Shown here: positions 55,142 through 64,000 of the stretch, in pieces
How positions within the stretch are numbered: the stretch's first letter is position 1
Layout: every line of letters begins with the position of its first letter
Assembly (NCBI GenBank): GCA_018340805.1
Contig: JACMZG010001913.1
Coordinates: forward strand, 7,375,006 to 7,439,005
DNA: 64,000 nt
Direction of reading: 5' to 3'
Source: Microvelia longipes
Lineage: Eukaryota; Arthropoda; Insecta; Hemiptera; Veliidae
Program-made: the position numbers and the translations under genes
The notes under the pieces: model-generated
Told to the model about the DNA's origin: nothing
Databases searched by the model: none
The model's input: the letters and a program-made list of their open reading frames with translations, nothing else

Positions 55142-55730
55142 AGGAGTCACCCGTGGTGTAGTGGTTAAGGTACGCGGCCAATACACAGAATGAATGGACT
55201 TTAAACTCTCGAGTTTAATTAGTCATGGGTTCATTCCCAGCACGGGTGTCTGGGGTTTTTATGAAGGAATAAAAATTCTGCGCACCACGTCCTTCTGCAT
55301 AAGGGACGTAAAGCCGGTGGTCTCGAGCCTGTGCGTTGTCAGGCAACGCACTTCGTGAAAGATCCCTTACTCTAAATGAAACTGGGTATAGGCAAAATTT
55401 TGGACCCTCATAGTAGATCCATTATAATCATTATAATACTGTTTCTGCCTTGTAGTTTAAAGAGTGTCGAGGTTTGATTTAACAGTGAGAGCACATGTTG
55501 TTCCCAGTTTTCACTAGACTATAAGTCAGTGAAAATATATATGATTGCTTGAAAAAGCATGAGAGGAACCATAGAAATTCGCGGCTCTTCTGTCTAGATT
55601 AGATGAAATTTACCTACACTTGAAATTAAAAGGTGTAGAACACTATCTTAGGGAGCTGGCAAAAAGGGCCCAACAACGTGGCCTACTTTCCTGGTAGTTA
55701 CTATCACTCCCCCCATATTACTATCACTAC
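55142..55730 (+). mobile_element. Long tRNA-headed SINE, 589 bp, with 13-bp target duplication
   Basis: The head is AGGAGTCACCCGTGGTGTAG, TGGTTAAGGTACGCGGCC, with an A box TGGTGTAGTGGTTAAGG (55154-55170) and a B box GGGTTCATTCCCAG (about 55227-55240). The body is long and unrelated to tRNA (CCACGTCCTTCTGCATAAGG, GGTCTCGAGCCTGTGCGTTG, GTCTAGATTAGATGAAA, AAAGGGCCCAACAACGTGGC) and ends CTATCACTACTAC without poly(A). TACTTTTCTTTAT flanks it perfectly (55129-55141 and 55731-55743). It landed in or beside the 5' end of a FamA copy. Pol III transcription is inferred from the boxes. Confidence 0.93.
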
Positions 55731-56130
55731 TACTTTTCTTTATTTATACCGTGTGTTTGCAAATAAATCCGAAACTAGCATGTCATCTGGTGTTTCAAAG
55801 GCCTCCTAGGTGGTTTTCCCAAAGTTGTCTGTATGTGTGTGTAGTATTTATGCAAGGGAGTTGAAACTTGTTACAAAAATCAATCTATAGGTGTAGCAGT
55901 GTAGCAGTGCTACCAGAAAAATATTTTTTTATGACGTCAATAACCCGCAATAATGACTGCAAAAAATCATAAAACACGGGAAAATATGTTGGTAGGATTG
56001 AGATTAGGCACGCGTGTAGCTCTAACATGTGTAGGACTAACATATGTCCCTAATTTCATCTCGTTATAAGCATTAGTTCAATTTTTATCACGTGACTTAT
56101 GAACGTTTTAGCGAATTTTCAAAGGAAATT
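55731..56130 (+). repeat. FamA repeat, 5' half
   Basis: TTTTCTTTATTTATACCGTG, TGTTTGCAAATAAATCCGAA, TTGTCTGTATGTGTGTGTAG, ATCAATCTATAGGTGTAGCA, TTTATGACGTCAATAACCCG, GATTGAGATTAGGCACGCGT and TTAGTTCAATTTTTATCACG. The 5S half is missing. Confidence 0.82.
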
Positions 56131-56415
56131 CGCCTAATGGGATAGGCGTCATGGCGGAATTCGAACCTCGGACCACGTCACTAATCCGTTTCAGAGGTCC
56201 CTAATGACGAAAACATACGTTTCGCGAGACGTGGTTGGAAAAATGGGTTGTTTAGCACGGAAACACGCATTCTAAATTAAATTCGCCCGACAGCGGACCA
56301 CCGGGCCGGGATTATTTATTTAGTAGTTGTAAACTTATATAATGTAAAAAGCACGGAAACACGCATCCAAAGGAAATTCGCCCGACATGCGGACCACCGC
56401 GCCAGAATTTTTAAA
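56131..56415. repeat. FamF repeat, copy 2 (two arms in direct order)
   Basis: CACGGAAACACGCATTCTAA, TTCGCCCGACAGCGGACCAC and, further on, CACGGAAACACGCATCCAAA, TTCGCCCGACATGCGGACCA, CCGCGCCAGAATTTTT. ATTCGAACCTCGGACCACGT (56160-) looks like a reversed B box, so FamF may be a tRNA-related retroposon. Confidence 0.75.
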
Positions 56416-57430
56416 ATATAGTATAAAATCTGAAAATTATCCGATTTAGTTGAAAATCAGTGCAAGTGTGTACTATTAAAATTATGATTTAAAAAAATCA
56501 TGGTAGGATGTTTCAGTTTTAATTTTTTGTTTTAAAACCTGACAATATCATTACAAACAATTATCTGAGGAATTATTGGTACTCCTTTTCATTCTAATAA
56601 TTTATTTAAATACACTAATTTAAAGCATCAATAAACCTTTTGTATAAATTACCATAAAAATCCCCTCAAAGTGTAATTATTAAGGACTAAAATTAGTGTA
56701 AAAACTCCAAGGCTATTTAACAATAAAGGTGTTTAAATTAGTCTCGTTAAAACATTTTGTATTCAGTTGATATTTATTTCTATTTTATATTTCTTTTATT
56801 TAACTATGGATGTAACTCAGGGTGATTTATTAGGTCCTTAGTTGTTTCTTATATATTTTCTTCTACTAAAGTCATTTGGAGTTTTCGTTATCTGATTTCT
56901 CGTTAGAGTGAGCTAGTGTTGTTTGTTAGTTTAAACCCTCATTTTCTGAAAATCATTATGTATTAAGACTTAAAGAAACAGTTCTAAGTTTTATTTTGTT
57001 TATCTACAAAAGTTCATCTTGTCTTACCCTTTTTTTCAAGTGTTCTTATATCTTTATTTTAACTTTATTTTTATTCCTTTTTGAACTCATTAGGTTTTAT
57101 AAAACTAATTGGACAACTTAAAATAGTTTATAATTAAACTATAAAACAAATTCTTTAAATATTTTTTTAACTATTCTGATTTCTGTGATTAAATGCAGCT
57201 TTTATTTATTTTGTGGGATTAGAAAGGTAGCCGCGGCATCACTCAAACGACTATTTAAATATCTTAATTTTGAACCTTTTTTAGGTCTTTTATGTGTTTT
57301 TAGTGTTATACCTACAAAAGATTGTTAATCATTATGTTCCCTGTTCAGTATCACTAATTTATTTTCTAAGTTTAAATTATTATTCTTTAGTAAGTTTTCC
57401 TAAGTTTATTCTTAGAAAATACATTTTTAC
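56416..57430. other. AT-rich, no gene
   Basis: GTGCAAGTGTGTACTATT near 56460 may be a FamA scrap. Otherwise nothing. Confidence 0.5.
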
Positions 57431-58220
57431 TTTTCCTCATTTATACCGTAGTTATGTAGGAATAGTATCGTGTTTGCAAAAAAAGTCCGAAACCGGGATG
57501 TCACCGGAATTATCCGCTTTGTAAATCAAATATCAAATGGAATTATCCGTTCGATGTTTTCAAGACCTGAATAGTTTTCACCAAGTTGTGTGTGTGTGTG
57601 TCTGATATCATCATTTATGCTAAACTGTTAAAACTTTGTGCAAAAATCATTCTATAGCTGGAGTTGTGCTATCCGGACAATAATTTGATTTATGACGTCA
57701 ATAACTCACAATAATGACTCATCGAAAATTTAGAAAAATCATTAAACGTGGAAAAATGTTGTGATCGGGTTGAGATTTGACACGCATGTAGCCATGTATG
57801 AGACTAACATGTGTTGCCTATTTTCGTATCATTATCAGCATTAGTATAATTTTTATCAAATGACTTGTGTACGTTTTTTAAAAAAAAATTATCTAATTGA
57901 ACTGAAATTTTGTACAAGTGTATAGCATTACGTAATGAATAAGTACTCTAATATTGCGGGTTAATGAAATCATGTTTTTTTTGCGAATAGCATAACTACA
58001 CCTATAGACTGATTTTTTTACAAAGTTTCAACTCTCTAGCATAAATACATTGGGGGCTACGCTGATAACAAACACATACACACACACATACAGACAACTT
58101 TCAGAAAAGTAATCAGGATGTCTTAAAAACACCTGAAACGGATAATACCGGTTTCGAATATTTTCGCAAACACAATACTTTTCTTATTTACCTCCGGTAT
58201 AAATGAGGAAAAGTGAAAAT
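57431..58220. repeat. FamA head-to-head pair forming a fold-back
   Basis: 57431-57960 is FamA 5' half in plus orientation (TTTTCCTCATTTATACCGTA, CCGGGATGTCACCGGAATTA, GTTGAGATTTGACACGCATG, TTACGTAATGAATAAGTAC). 57965-58220 is a FamA 5' end in minus orientation (GCGAATAGCATAACTACACC, CACACATACAGACAACTTTC, CACAATACTTTTCTTATTTA, CCTCCGGTATAAATGAGGAA). The unit as a whole therefore has inverted ends. Confidence 0.85.
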
Positions 58221-58420
58221 ATTTTTGGAACTCTATAGTACGACTCACGGCTAAAATCAGTTGACAGCGAGAAAATATAAGATTTGTAGAACCAATAAGA
58301 TTGTTCTGATTTGAAATTGAAGGCGTTGTTTAACATCCAGAACTAACCTTATTGGCTCCCTTATTGGCATTATTTTCCAAAAAATAAATAACGAATAAAT
58401 AAGATACTTTGCATTTACAT

Positions 58421-58800
<380 letters not shown>

Positions 58801-59314
58801 ATAATCAAATTAATTGAATAATAATAAGTACAAAAAAAAAATTGTAATGTATATGTGATAATTATTTGTAAGGAGAACTAAATAAAAGGCTTTTTATTAT
58901 TATTATTATTATTAAATAAGACACAACTCGGTTTCAGATATTTAGTACCAAAATTTTCCTCTTTAAAAAATTTAGTAGCTAAGGAAAAGTAAAAAAGCAC
59001 GTTAATTAAAATTTATTAATAAAAGTCCAAGTTATAACTTCATATTATTTTGACTTTAAAAGGTCGGGTTCATATTGTTGTAGGATAATAAACCTGATTA
59101 AGTATTATTAAGTATCATATAATATTTATTTACTAATTAAGAAGAAATTATTAATTACTCAAGTAACATTTATGTTGATAAATTTTATATTTATTGCCTT
59201 GTTTAACCAGTTTTAAAATATTAATTAGACTTTGAAAGGGATTAATGATATTTTTGTGTTAATGAGATTAAAGTAAAAACAGTACGTCTCAGTAAATACA
59301 TTAGTAAATATTAA
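58801..59314. other. Possible retroposon end, then AT-rich spacer
   Basis: GGAGAACTAAATAAAAGGCT, TTTTATTATTATTATTATTA (58871-58912) looks like a retroposon 3' end with a (TTA)n tail. Nothing else. Confidence 0.4.
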
Positions 59315-60320
59315 TAAGTAAACATGGGCGTAGCCAGGGGGGTCAGGGGGGGGCCCGGGCCCCCCCTAGCCGAGCAGGGTTGTTGCAAAAATTATATAAA
59401 AACTATGGTTCAGGCAAGGAAAAAACATTTTTTTAATAAAATTAATTTAAATTTTAATTTTTATAAAAATAATTAATTAATTTATACTTTTTATTATAAT
59501 AATTTAGAGCTTAAAGGTAGCTTTGTCTTAAAAAATTAAATTTGTTTTTTTAGTTCGACGTATTAACTTTGTGGCTTTATTATTATTAAATAAAAACCAT
59601 ATTTAGTTCAGTTCAGTTCAATAATAATTTGTATTTTGTTTTAGGGGATTGTTTTTTGTTTTTCATTAAGACTATTTAAAAAAAAATGTTTTGATTTGTC
59701 CTCTAACAGCTTTGTTTTTTAGCGAATTTCCTTTGGGAATAAAAATCGCTAATGGGATAGGCATCAGTTTCTTGTAAAAACACTATCTTTCGAACGGATT
59801 AATATTATTTAATCAAACTTGGTACAAAAATCAACCTTCGGGAGGACACGAACCCTATTGAAAACAAGTTTTTGTAACATCATTAACCCAGTTTGCTGAG
59901 TCAGCAAAATTTTCGAAAAATCAGCAAAATTCAGGGTTAATATTTTCGCCGCAAAAAAGGTCAATGTATATGTTTTTTGAGACGCTGAATCAAATAAAAC
60001 CGGTCCAAAATCAATGCAACCACTCTAAATGACCAAAAAGTCGAAAAACCCATTATAAATTACCGGAAACCGAAATTTAGGTCGATAAAAAATAAATAAA
60101 TTTCGAGTAGGGTGTCGTTTTCTATGTATGTTTGGGCACTGAATCGAATGAAACCAGTCTGAAGTCAATACGACCACTCTAAATGACAAAAAAGTCGAAA
60201 AAGCACAAAAAATTACTGAAAACCAAAAATTACGGTTTGATGAACAAAAAAATGTTGGGTAGGGTTGGGATTGGGAAAAATTTTGAGTACTTTACATTAT
60301 ATATGTATATAACTACTAGA

Positions 60321-60795
60321 TAATTCTGGCGCGGTGGTCCGCTGTCGGGCGAATTTCATTTAGAATTCGTGTTTCCGTGCTTAACAACCCCATTTCTTGC
60401 TTAAGGTTCGGTTCATACTTCAGAACCTAAGCTGTTACTCAAATTGTCAAGCACTGCTCGTAACTCATTTTGTCTTTATTTTTCAAAAGAAATGCGCTAA
60501 AACCTTTGAAACATAACTGACTAAGCTTAAGATAAGTAACTAGCTTTAAACTATTTCAAATAATAGTGCGTACTGCTAACTTTAGAGACATAGTTTTGTA
60601 TAACCAACTGGATAATTATGCGAATTTCCTTTGAAAAATACAGACAAAATGAGTTACGAGCAGTGCTTGACAATTGAGTAACAGCTTAGGTTTTAAAGCA
60701 TGAACCGGAACGTTAACCAAGAAATGGGTTTTTAAGCACAGAAACACGCATTCTAAATTAAATTTGCCCGACAGCGGACCACCGCGCCAGAGGTA
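60321..60795. mobile_element. FamF fold-back, copy 3, inside the hAT element
   Basis: The left arm TTCTGGCGCGGTGGTCCGCT, GTCGGGCGAATTTCATTTAG, GAACCTAAGCTGTTACTC and AATTGTCAAGCACTGCTCGT, and the right arm in complement (CGAGCAGTGCTTGACAATTG ... GCGGACCACCGCGCCAGAG). Arms are about 180 bp with a centre of about 110 bp. Confidence 0.87.
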
Positions 60796-60850
60796 TTTAA
60801 AAAAACCATAAACCTTACATACACACAGACACTCACTCACACACACATGC

Positions 60851-60900
60851 ACACATATATATATATATATATTATATATATATATTATATATATATATAT

Positions 60901-60964
<64 letters not shown>

Positions 60965-61020
60965 CATATATATAATATATATATATATTAATTATATATA
61001 TATATATATATATATGTATA

Positions 61021-61054
<34 letters not shown>

Positions 61055-61089
61055 TATAATATATATATATTATATATATATATATATAT
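60851..61089. repeat. (TA)n microsatellite block
   Basis: TA tracts with TTATA, AACATA and TTAATTA breaks, inside the hAT element. Confidence 0.97.
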
Positions 61090-61202
61090 GATGGGCCCCC
61101 CTAAAGGCAACCCTGGCTACGCCCATGTAAGTAAATATATTAAATATTTATATAATAAGTATTAATAATAAGTAAATATTTTTGTCTACTATAAAAATAC
61201 CA

Positions 61203-61300
61203 ACTCCGTATAGGCGAGGTCATAAAGCGTTAGTATTTATTTATTGACCTTTGACACGACAAAAGTCAAGGGTTCGAATCCCAGGTTACGCTCTTATTTT
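61203..61300 (+). repeat. Diverged SINE head related to the 30.2-kb SINE
   Basis: CTCCGTATAGGCGAGGTCAT, AAAGCGTTAGTATTTATTTA, TTGACCTTTGACAC, then GGGTTCGAATCCCAGGTTAC, GCTC. The B box is perfect (GGTTCGAATCC) while the A box is degraded. The GACCTTTGACAC and CCCAGGTTACGCTCT blocks are shared with 30217-30469. Confidence 0.75.
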
Positions 61301-61394
61301 ACTATATGAAATTTAGATGAAATTGAGCACCAGTGGAGTCGTTCATTATGGGTGAAAGAAAAGTGTCTCCACAAAAATATTTTATTGGCAAAGC

Positions 61395-61735
61395 GCTTTC
61401 AACCTAACATGAGGCCATCATCAAGAAGAAGAAGAAGAAGTAGTTATTTGTGTATTTATTAATTTCATCTTTACTCTAAGGTAATTTTTTTATTCATTTA
61501 TTTATTTTTTTATTGTTTTTTAATTATTTATTTGTTGTTTATTCAATTATTTATTTATTTATTCGTATTATTTCCCAATATTTTTTGTTCTGTTATTATT
61601 TATTTTGTTGCTATCTTTCTTATTTAGTTTTGTGTTTATGTTATTTTATTATTTTATTTAATTGATTAAGTTTTAGTTTTTTGACTTGTTTGTACAGGCA
61701 CTGATGATGGCCTCATGATAGGTTGAAAGCGCTGT
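61395..61735. repeat. Inverted repeat upstream of the BEL/Pao relic
   Basis: AGCGCTTTCAACCTAACATG, AGGCCATCATCA at 61398 and TGATGATGGCCTCATGATAG, GTTGAAAGCGCT near 61702 are inverted, about 34 bp each, 270 bp apart, with a (AAG)n run and AT-rich DNA between. It may be part of the 5' LTR or of an older element. Confidence 0.8.
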
Positions 61736-61812
61736 TGTGACAAGCTAGATATATTTTTATTATTTTTGTCATTTTTATAAAATATATTTTAGTCTTTGTT
61801 CAAATTGACATC

Positions 61813-61829
61813 TGGCGACCGTATGACAG
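61813..61829 (+). promoter_or_regulatory. Probable primer binding site of a BEL/Pao element
   Basis: TGGCGACCGTATGACAG lies about 110 bp upstream of the gag start, directly after a CA-ended segment (AAATTGACA) that would close the 5' LTR. TGGCGACCGTGACAG-like sites are common after LTRs of BEL/Pao and gypsy elements; here there is one extra AT. No LTR partner is in the window, so the LTR limits are not set. Confidence 0.6.
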
Positions 61830-61941
61830 ATAGGAGGAAAGATTTCAAAAAATTTTAATAAGTAGGAAATCGAATTCAAAAGGAAAAGAAGTTCAAGGCA
61901 TATTTTAAAGAAAATTTGATTGTACGTTATTTTGAATTTAG

Positions 61942-63081
61942 ATGGAGGAGTTGAAAAGGTCTCGAAAAGCTTTCCGAACTGTATTTAGTAAGATAGAAAA
62001 TAAATTGGAGCAGTATGTGGCTGCTGAGCCAAAAGATATTGCGGCGATTAGGTATTCGTTGAAGCATGCTGATACGAAGTATGTTGCTATCAAGAACTTA
62101 GATGAAAGAATCTATGAATTAATGTTATATGATCCTGATCAAAGTTTTTCGGACGATGACTTAGTGAATGAAGTTTACATCTGCAGGGGGAGTATTTTGA
62201 AAAATATGAATCAATTAAGATAGAACGGAACACATAGTTACGCCGATCATCAACTTATGTATTCAGTCTGATGAGGTACAGTCCAGATTGGAAACTGCTC
62301 TTTCTAAGGTCCTTCCAGTTCATAGTAAAAGTAGCAAACTACCAAAAATAGAACTCGTAAAATTTTCTGGGGAGCTAAAAGATTGGGTTTTTTTGGGGAC
62401 AGTTCAAAAAAAAATTCATGATGATCCTGTAATGAGTGAGGACGATAAAATTTCAATATCTCTTACTAGCTACTGTGCCTAACTCTAAAGCTAGGAGGTA
62501 GTGGAAAGTTATCCACCAGTGGGGAGAATTACAAAACATGCCATAAAATCGTTGCAAGATAGGTTTGGCCGTGAGGATTTATTAATAGAATATTATATTA
62601 GGGATTTATTGAAATTAGTTATTCAAAATTGTTTGGGGCATCAAAAATTTTTTAGGGTCTCTTTATAATAAATTTAAGTCTCATTTAAGAGCATTAGAAA
62701 CAATGTGGGGAGATGCTCGTAAATGTGGTCCAATGTTATACCCTTTTGGTAGAGTCATGTCTTCCAGAAGAAATGCTTAGGGCGTGGCACAGATCACCTA
62801 AATCGAACGTTCAAAACTGAACCCACAGATAAGTTGGATTAATTTAATGAAATTTCTATTATCAGAAAGTAGAGGCGGATGATAAGATATCATTGGCAAT
62901 GTCTGGGTTTGGTCTGATGAGGGAGAGATTAGCAGTAAGGACATTGAGTTAGTTCCAACAACCGTAAGTTTAGTAAGTTTGAAAAAAAAATTATAAAAGT
63001 AAAGCCAATAACCGAATATTTCAAAATTGTATCTTTTGTCTAAAAAATCATAAAAGTTCTGATTGTTTTGCTGCTCAAAAA
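61942..63081 (+). pseudogene. BEL/Pao gag (DUF1759-like), multiply frameshifted
   Basis: ATG at 61942 opens 93 codons beginning MEELKRSRKAFRTVFSKIEN, a helical gag N-terminus. The frame breaks near 62185-62223 and resumes with SKLPKIELVKFSGELKDW (from about 62330). That is the FSG-x-x-x-x-W signature of the DUF1759 region in BEL/Pao gag, followed by KKIHDDPVMSEDDK. Later, in other frames, come blocks typical of the same region (GREDLLIEYYIRDLL near 62567-62612; ESCLPEEMLRAWH near 62750-62790). At least five shifts or stops occur up to 63081. Gag forms the particle that packages element RNA. Non-functional as assembled. Confidence 0.85.
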
Positions 63082-63978
63082 ATGACTTTTGATGAGAAAA
63101 AGAAAATAGTTTTTAAGAATAAATGTTGTTATGCGTGTTTAGGTAGATCACATTATGCGAGAGTATGTAAATCTATGTTGCGATGTCCAATGTGTGGAAA
63201 ACGGCATACAATATTAATGTGCCCCGATTTACCGGTCAATAGCCCCGAAAAAATTAAGAGAAAAAATGAGAGTGTGAATGAGAGTTCTCCGAGAAAACCG
63301 AATAAATTTTCTTTTAGTGGAATTAGTGCTGTTATGAGTTCATTAAATGAAGAGTCAAAATTAACTAAGTTACAAAATTTAAATTTAGATCAAAGGGAGA
63401 AAAAAATTCAAAAGAAAACAGACATTGTCACGGAAGAACAGTTTAAAAGAATAGTAGTTGATAAACATATAGCCAGTGAAATTGATAGTGTGGAAATGAA
63501 TGATGAATGTGAGAGTTCAATAGATAGTGAGATTAGAAAAGAGAGGGGGGACTTAGGGGTAACTAAATTTAATAGTAACGGGTTTTATGAATCTTTATAT
63601 TTTAACATAATAGTAATAGCGATGACATGGTTTACGTTTATTATATGTGGAGTTTTTAAAATAGTTTATTTAGAATCAGTTCTAGGATTTTCGATTGAAA
63701 TGTTTTTACTATGGTTACGTAGGATTATGGTTAGACGAGAAAGACTAGGAACTATTTTTAAAAGTGATGTAACAAATTTTTCAGGGGTAAATAAGGCATT
63801 TAAAGCTAAAAAGAGTGGAGACAGGAGGATCAAATTGGGTTTTAATCCTCCCAACGCATCGTGGTGGGGTGGATGGTGGAAACGATTACTAGGCATTGTG
63901 AAAATTCTTTTACGGCATACAGTTGGAAGGTCCTTATTAATAGTGGAGGCACATGAAGACTGTACTAAGCGAGATTGA
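63082..63978 (+). pseudogene. BEL/Pao zinc knuckles fused to integrase C-terminal part (internal pol deletion)
   Basis: 298 codons. Residues 1-55 contain two zinc-knuckle-type units (CCYACLGRSHYARVC and CPMCGKRHTILMC), the end of gag. Residues 56-165 are polar and charged. From about residue 185 the sequence matches the BEL/Pao integrase: IVYLESVLGFSIEMFLLWLR, then KSDVTNFSG (normally an SDNGTNF-like motif holding the second catalytic Asp), and IKLGFNPPNASWWGGWWKRL near residue 250. Protease, reverse transcriptase, RNase H and the front of integrase, normally some 1000 residues, are missing between them. After residue 280 a frameshift occurs and the neighbouring frame (LSEIEIVV) continues past the stop. 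The single frame across the deletion is unusual. Function is not expected. Confidence 0.85.
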
Positions 63979-64000
63979 AATAGTTGTATACAAAATAGTT

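Larger units (their letters stand above)
59323..61127. mobile_element. hAT-type non-autonomous element, 1.8 kb, with perfect 8-bp target duplication
   Basis: The ends are inverted: CATGGGCGTAGCCAGGG at 59323 and CCTGGCTACGCCCATG at 61127. TAAGTAAA flanks both sides (59315-59322 and 61128-61135). The 8-bp duplication and these ends fit the hAT superfamily. The interior has no transposase frame; it holds a FamG piece (59815-59950), a FamF fold-back and a long (TA)n tract, so the element is a shell filled with other repeats. Next to the left end is a run GGGGGGGGCCCGGGCCCCCC. Confidence 0.9.

Noticed and set aside
63666..63896. 76-codon minus-strand ORF
   Set aside because: Shadow of the BEL/Pao integrase frame on the opposite strand.

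Overview
The window reads as repeat-dominated nuclear DNA of a eukaryote, most likely an arthropod. It is AT-rich, with no operons, no bacterial-style gene packing, and no host gene I can defend. The only coding traces are mobile-element remnants: a frameshifted DDE-type transposase (CACTA/EnSpm-like) at the left edge, a Ty3/gypsy reverse-transcriptase fragment near 20 kb, the C-terminus of a LINE ORF2 near 36.5 kb, and a BEL/Pao retrotransposon (gag, zinc knuckles, integrase) at the right edge. This mix suits an insect. Hemiptera is a guess from general impression; the sequence does not prove it.

Layout. 0-2.9 kb: transposase relic. 2.9-9.3 kb: minisatellites, (TA)n, a near-perfect 250-bp palindrome and a fold-back element. 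9.3-20.5 kb: fold-backs, two minisatellites, an inverted-terminus element with a retroposon inside it, and the RT relic. 20.5-31.5 kb: nested repeats, several non-autonomous DNA elements, a 559-bp inverted duplication (23.5 and 31 kb), a 65-bp array and a tRNA-derived SINE. 31.5-45 kb: many minisatellites, a LINE insertion and a 70-bp array. 45-50.3 kb: a second copy of the inverted-terminus element, a SINE, and a roughly 131-bp satellite with higher-order structure. 50.3-61 kb: fold-backs, a 27-bp array grown inside a dispersed repeat, a SINE with perfect target duplications, and a 1.8-kb hAT-like element. 61-64 kb: BEL/Pao relic.

The unifying thread is a dispersed family, called FamA here, with more than a dozen copies or fragments in both orientations. 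It is about 0.7-0.8 kb long, begins near TTTTCCTCATTTATACC, and ends in a GC-rich block followed by GGTACCCCGTACCCGATTTTTT. About 250 bp before its end lies a segment closely resembling the internal control region of 5S rRNA (TTAAGCAGC ... GTGGTCAGT ... ATGGGTGACCGC). FamA acts as a landing pad: a LINE, a LINE-like tail, a hAT-type MITE, a fold-back and a SINE have inserted into it, several with readable target-site duplications. Two minisatellites (32.7 and 53-54 kb) have grown from FamA's own sequence. Family names (FamA-FamH, FamP) are labels for this window only.

Limits: all coordinates for repeats are by eye and may be off by several bases. Small indels are frequent in the coding relics and inside the arrays. 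Some may be genuine decay and some long-read assembly error; the sequence alone cannot separate these.
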